Shown here: positions 63,073 to 64,000 of the stretch, piece by piece
How positions within the stretch are numbered: the stretch's first letter is position 1
Layout: each line of letters begins with the position of its first letter
From: UBA9647 sp963739335
GTDB taxonomy: Bacteria > Bacteroidota > Ignavibacteria > UBA10030
Length of the DNA: 64,000 bases
Assembly (NCBI GenBank): GCA_963739335.1
Contig: CAVUAC010000063.1
Location: 1-64,000, forward strand
Direction: 5' to 3'
Notes under the pieces: generated by a model
The model's database searches: none
What the model saw: only the letters and a program-made list of their open reading frames with translations
Told to the model about the DNA's origin: nothing
Position numbers and translations under genes: made by a program

Positions 63073-64000
63073 ATGACTATGATACCAATGACTAATGACA
63101 TTGCCAGAGGCTGGGCGGGTGAGCAATTGATCGCTCGGTTTTTCGACTCAAAGTTCTCAAAGTTCTTCTCATTCCCTAATCCCAAGAGTAAGTCGAAGGC
63201 TCAAGTGGCAGATGTTCTCGTCTGGATGAACAGGATAGTCTTTCTTATCGAAGTCAAGACTCGAGATAAGGGTACTGCTTCAATCGATTCTTGGGCTGGC
63301 AACAGAATCGAGCGAGGAATTGAACAAATTACCACGAACTTCAATCGTATCAAGCGAAACGAGAGGATATTGTTACACAATCGGTACTACCACACCGACC
63401 TTGATTGCCTCGGAGTTGCGACCGTCGTTGGTTTGATCATTCTCGTTCACGAGGAGGACTGCAAGATTCCACCTTCTTCAGTCGCCCCCGACATCTACAA
63501 ACAGCCCTTGGCGATCCACGTTTTCTCTTGGTCAGACCTTATGCAAATGACTGCCGAGATTGATACAGTTGCTGACCTACACTACTACTTGACAGACCGT
63601 TTCCAGTACTTGAGTTCGGCTGACATTCCGCTAGGAAGCGAACAAAATGTGCTTGGATATTACAGGATGCAATCGAACAAGTTTCCGCCCGCTCCTGTCG
63701 ATTTTGCCGTTTCAAACTACTGGCACCAGTACCAAGTGGAAATGGCAGACCGAATCCTTGCCCGTAACACACACAACGAATACTCGTTCTGGCTCAACAA
63801 ACTGGAATCTGCGTACTCAGATCAGCGGAAGCTCTTCTCCGGCTATCCTCTTGGGCTGTATATGGTTTGGGAAATAGGTGCAATAAGCCGCAGGGAGCGT
63901 GCCTATCTAGGCGAAAAAATCTCATCCGTGCGTAAATGGTTCGAGGCTGGTAACTCTACAAGGAGGTTTGCTTGGCTCAACCAATCAACTGGCAACTGGC
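63073..64000 (+). CDS. PD-(D/E)XK nuclease-like protein, partial (cassette 6)
   Basis: Open from ATG 63073 to the window edge, 309 residues so far; no stop. Near the N-terminus GWAGEQLIARFFDSKFSKFF supplies the Glu helix, ADVLVWMN the Asp and VFLIEVKTRDKG the ExK, the arrangement of PD-(D/E)XK endonucleases. It continues with ERGIEQITTNFNRIKRNERI and many aromatic residues (YYRMQSNKFPPAPVDFAVSN). No helicase or methylase motif. A stand-alone restriction or defence nuclease is plausible. Later ATGs (63079, 63088) are also possible starts. Confidence 0.78.
   Translation, partial: MTMIPMTNDIARGWAGEQLIARFFDSKFSKFFSFPNPKSKSKAQVADVLVWMNRIVFLIEVKTRDKGTASIDSWAGNRIERGIEQITTNFNRIKRNERILLHNRYYHTDLDCLGVATVVGLIILVHEEDCKIPPSSVAPDIYKQPLAIHVFSWSDLMQMTAEIDTVADLHYYLTDRFQYLSSADIPLGSEQNVLGYYRMQSNKFPPAPVDFAVSNYWHQYQVEMADRILARNTHNEYSFWLNKLESAYSDQRKLFSGYPLGLYMVWEIGAISRRERAYLGEKISSVRKWFEAGNSTRRFAWLNQSTGNW

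Noticed and set aside
62686..63185. Short minus-strand frames in the cassette region
   Set aside because: They lie antisense to cassette genes or attC-like sites and show no coding features.

Overview
The window looks like a genome fragment from the Bacteroidota/Chlorobiota (FCB) branch, probably an Ignavibacteria- or Kapabacteria-like lineage. The evidence is type IX secretion (T9SS) C-terminal tails on a secreted metallo-beta-lactamase-fold protein (50951-52234) and on a gene relic (29351-29644), a psd-pssA-purS-purQ-tatA-gatA-sucD gene order, an efp-accB-accC cluster and intermediate GC. Several conserved housekeeping genes (efp, accB, gatA, a HerA-type ATPase, a sensor kinase) carry single-base frameshifts, so part of the disruption is probably sequence error. 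Seven of the breaks, including all three in the giant adhesin, are one extra base at a GTAC tetranucleotide.

Layout. 1-6701: a giant repeat adhesin on the minus strand, running off the left edge. 6777-7597: two receiver-only response regulators. 8436-17794: a minus-strand surface-fibre locus with eight small secreted subunit-like proteins, a PapD-like periplasmic chaperone and a 1022-residue usher-like outer-membrane protein ending in a SPOR domain. 18270-24080: signalling genes (soluble histidine kinase plus sigma54 activator; NarL-type regulator plus multi-PAS/GAF kinase). 24225-40107: housekeeping genes for glycine cleavage, fatty-acid synthesis, EF-P, sulfur amino acids, murein turnover, Ndk, HerA-type ATPase, SucD, GatA, TatA, purine and phospholipid synthesis.

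40636-56347: a mobile, plasmid- or phage-like island. It begins at tRNA-Gln and tRNA-Glu genes with a large serine recombinase whose reading frame runs back through tRNA-Glu. It then carries a small RadA-like ATPase, a membrane-anchored AAA ATPase, a YdjM-like membrane protein, a Pol X-like nucleotidyltransferase, a replication-initiator-like protein, secreted proteins and a degenerate tyrosine recombinase. The initiator gene contains ten 11-bp iteron-like repeats in its linker next to a pyrimidine-rich tract, the layout of the lambda O gene/origin. Dispersed repeats sit between most island genes.

57119-64000: a gene-cassette array of integron type. Six plus-strand genes are separated by five related attC-like imperfect palindromes, one of them interrupted by a 1210-bp insertion sequence with a 5-bp target duplication. 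The cassette genes encode small HEPN/DUF4145-like, membrane and PD-(D/E)XK nuclease-like proteins, a cargo resembling defence genes. No functional integron integrase is visible here.

The best candidates for undescribed biology are the fibre locus with its SPOR-tailed usher-like protein, the iteron-bearing initiator gene of the island, and the cassette array.
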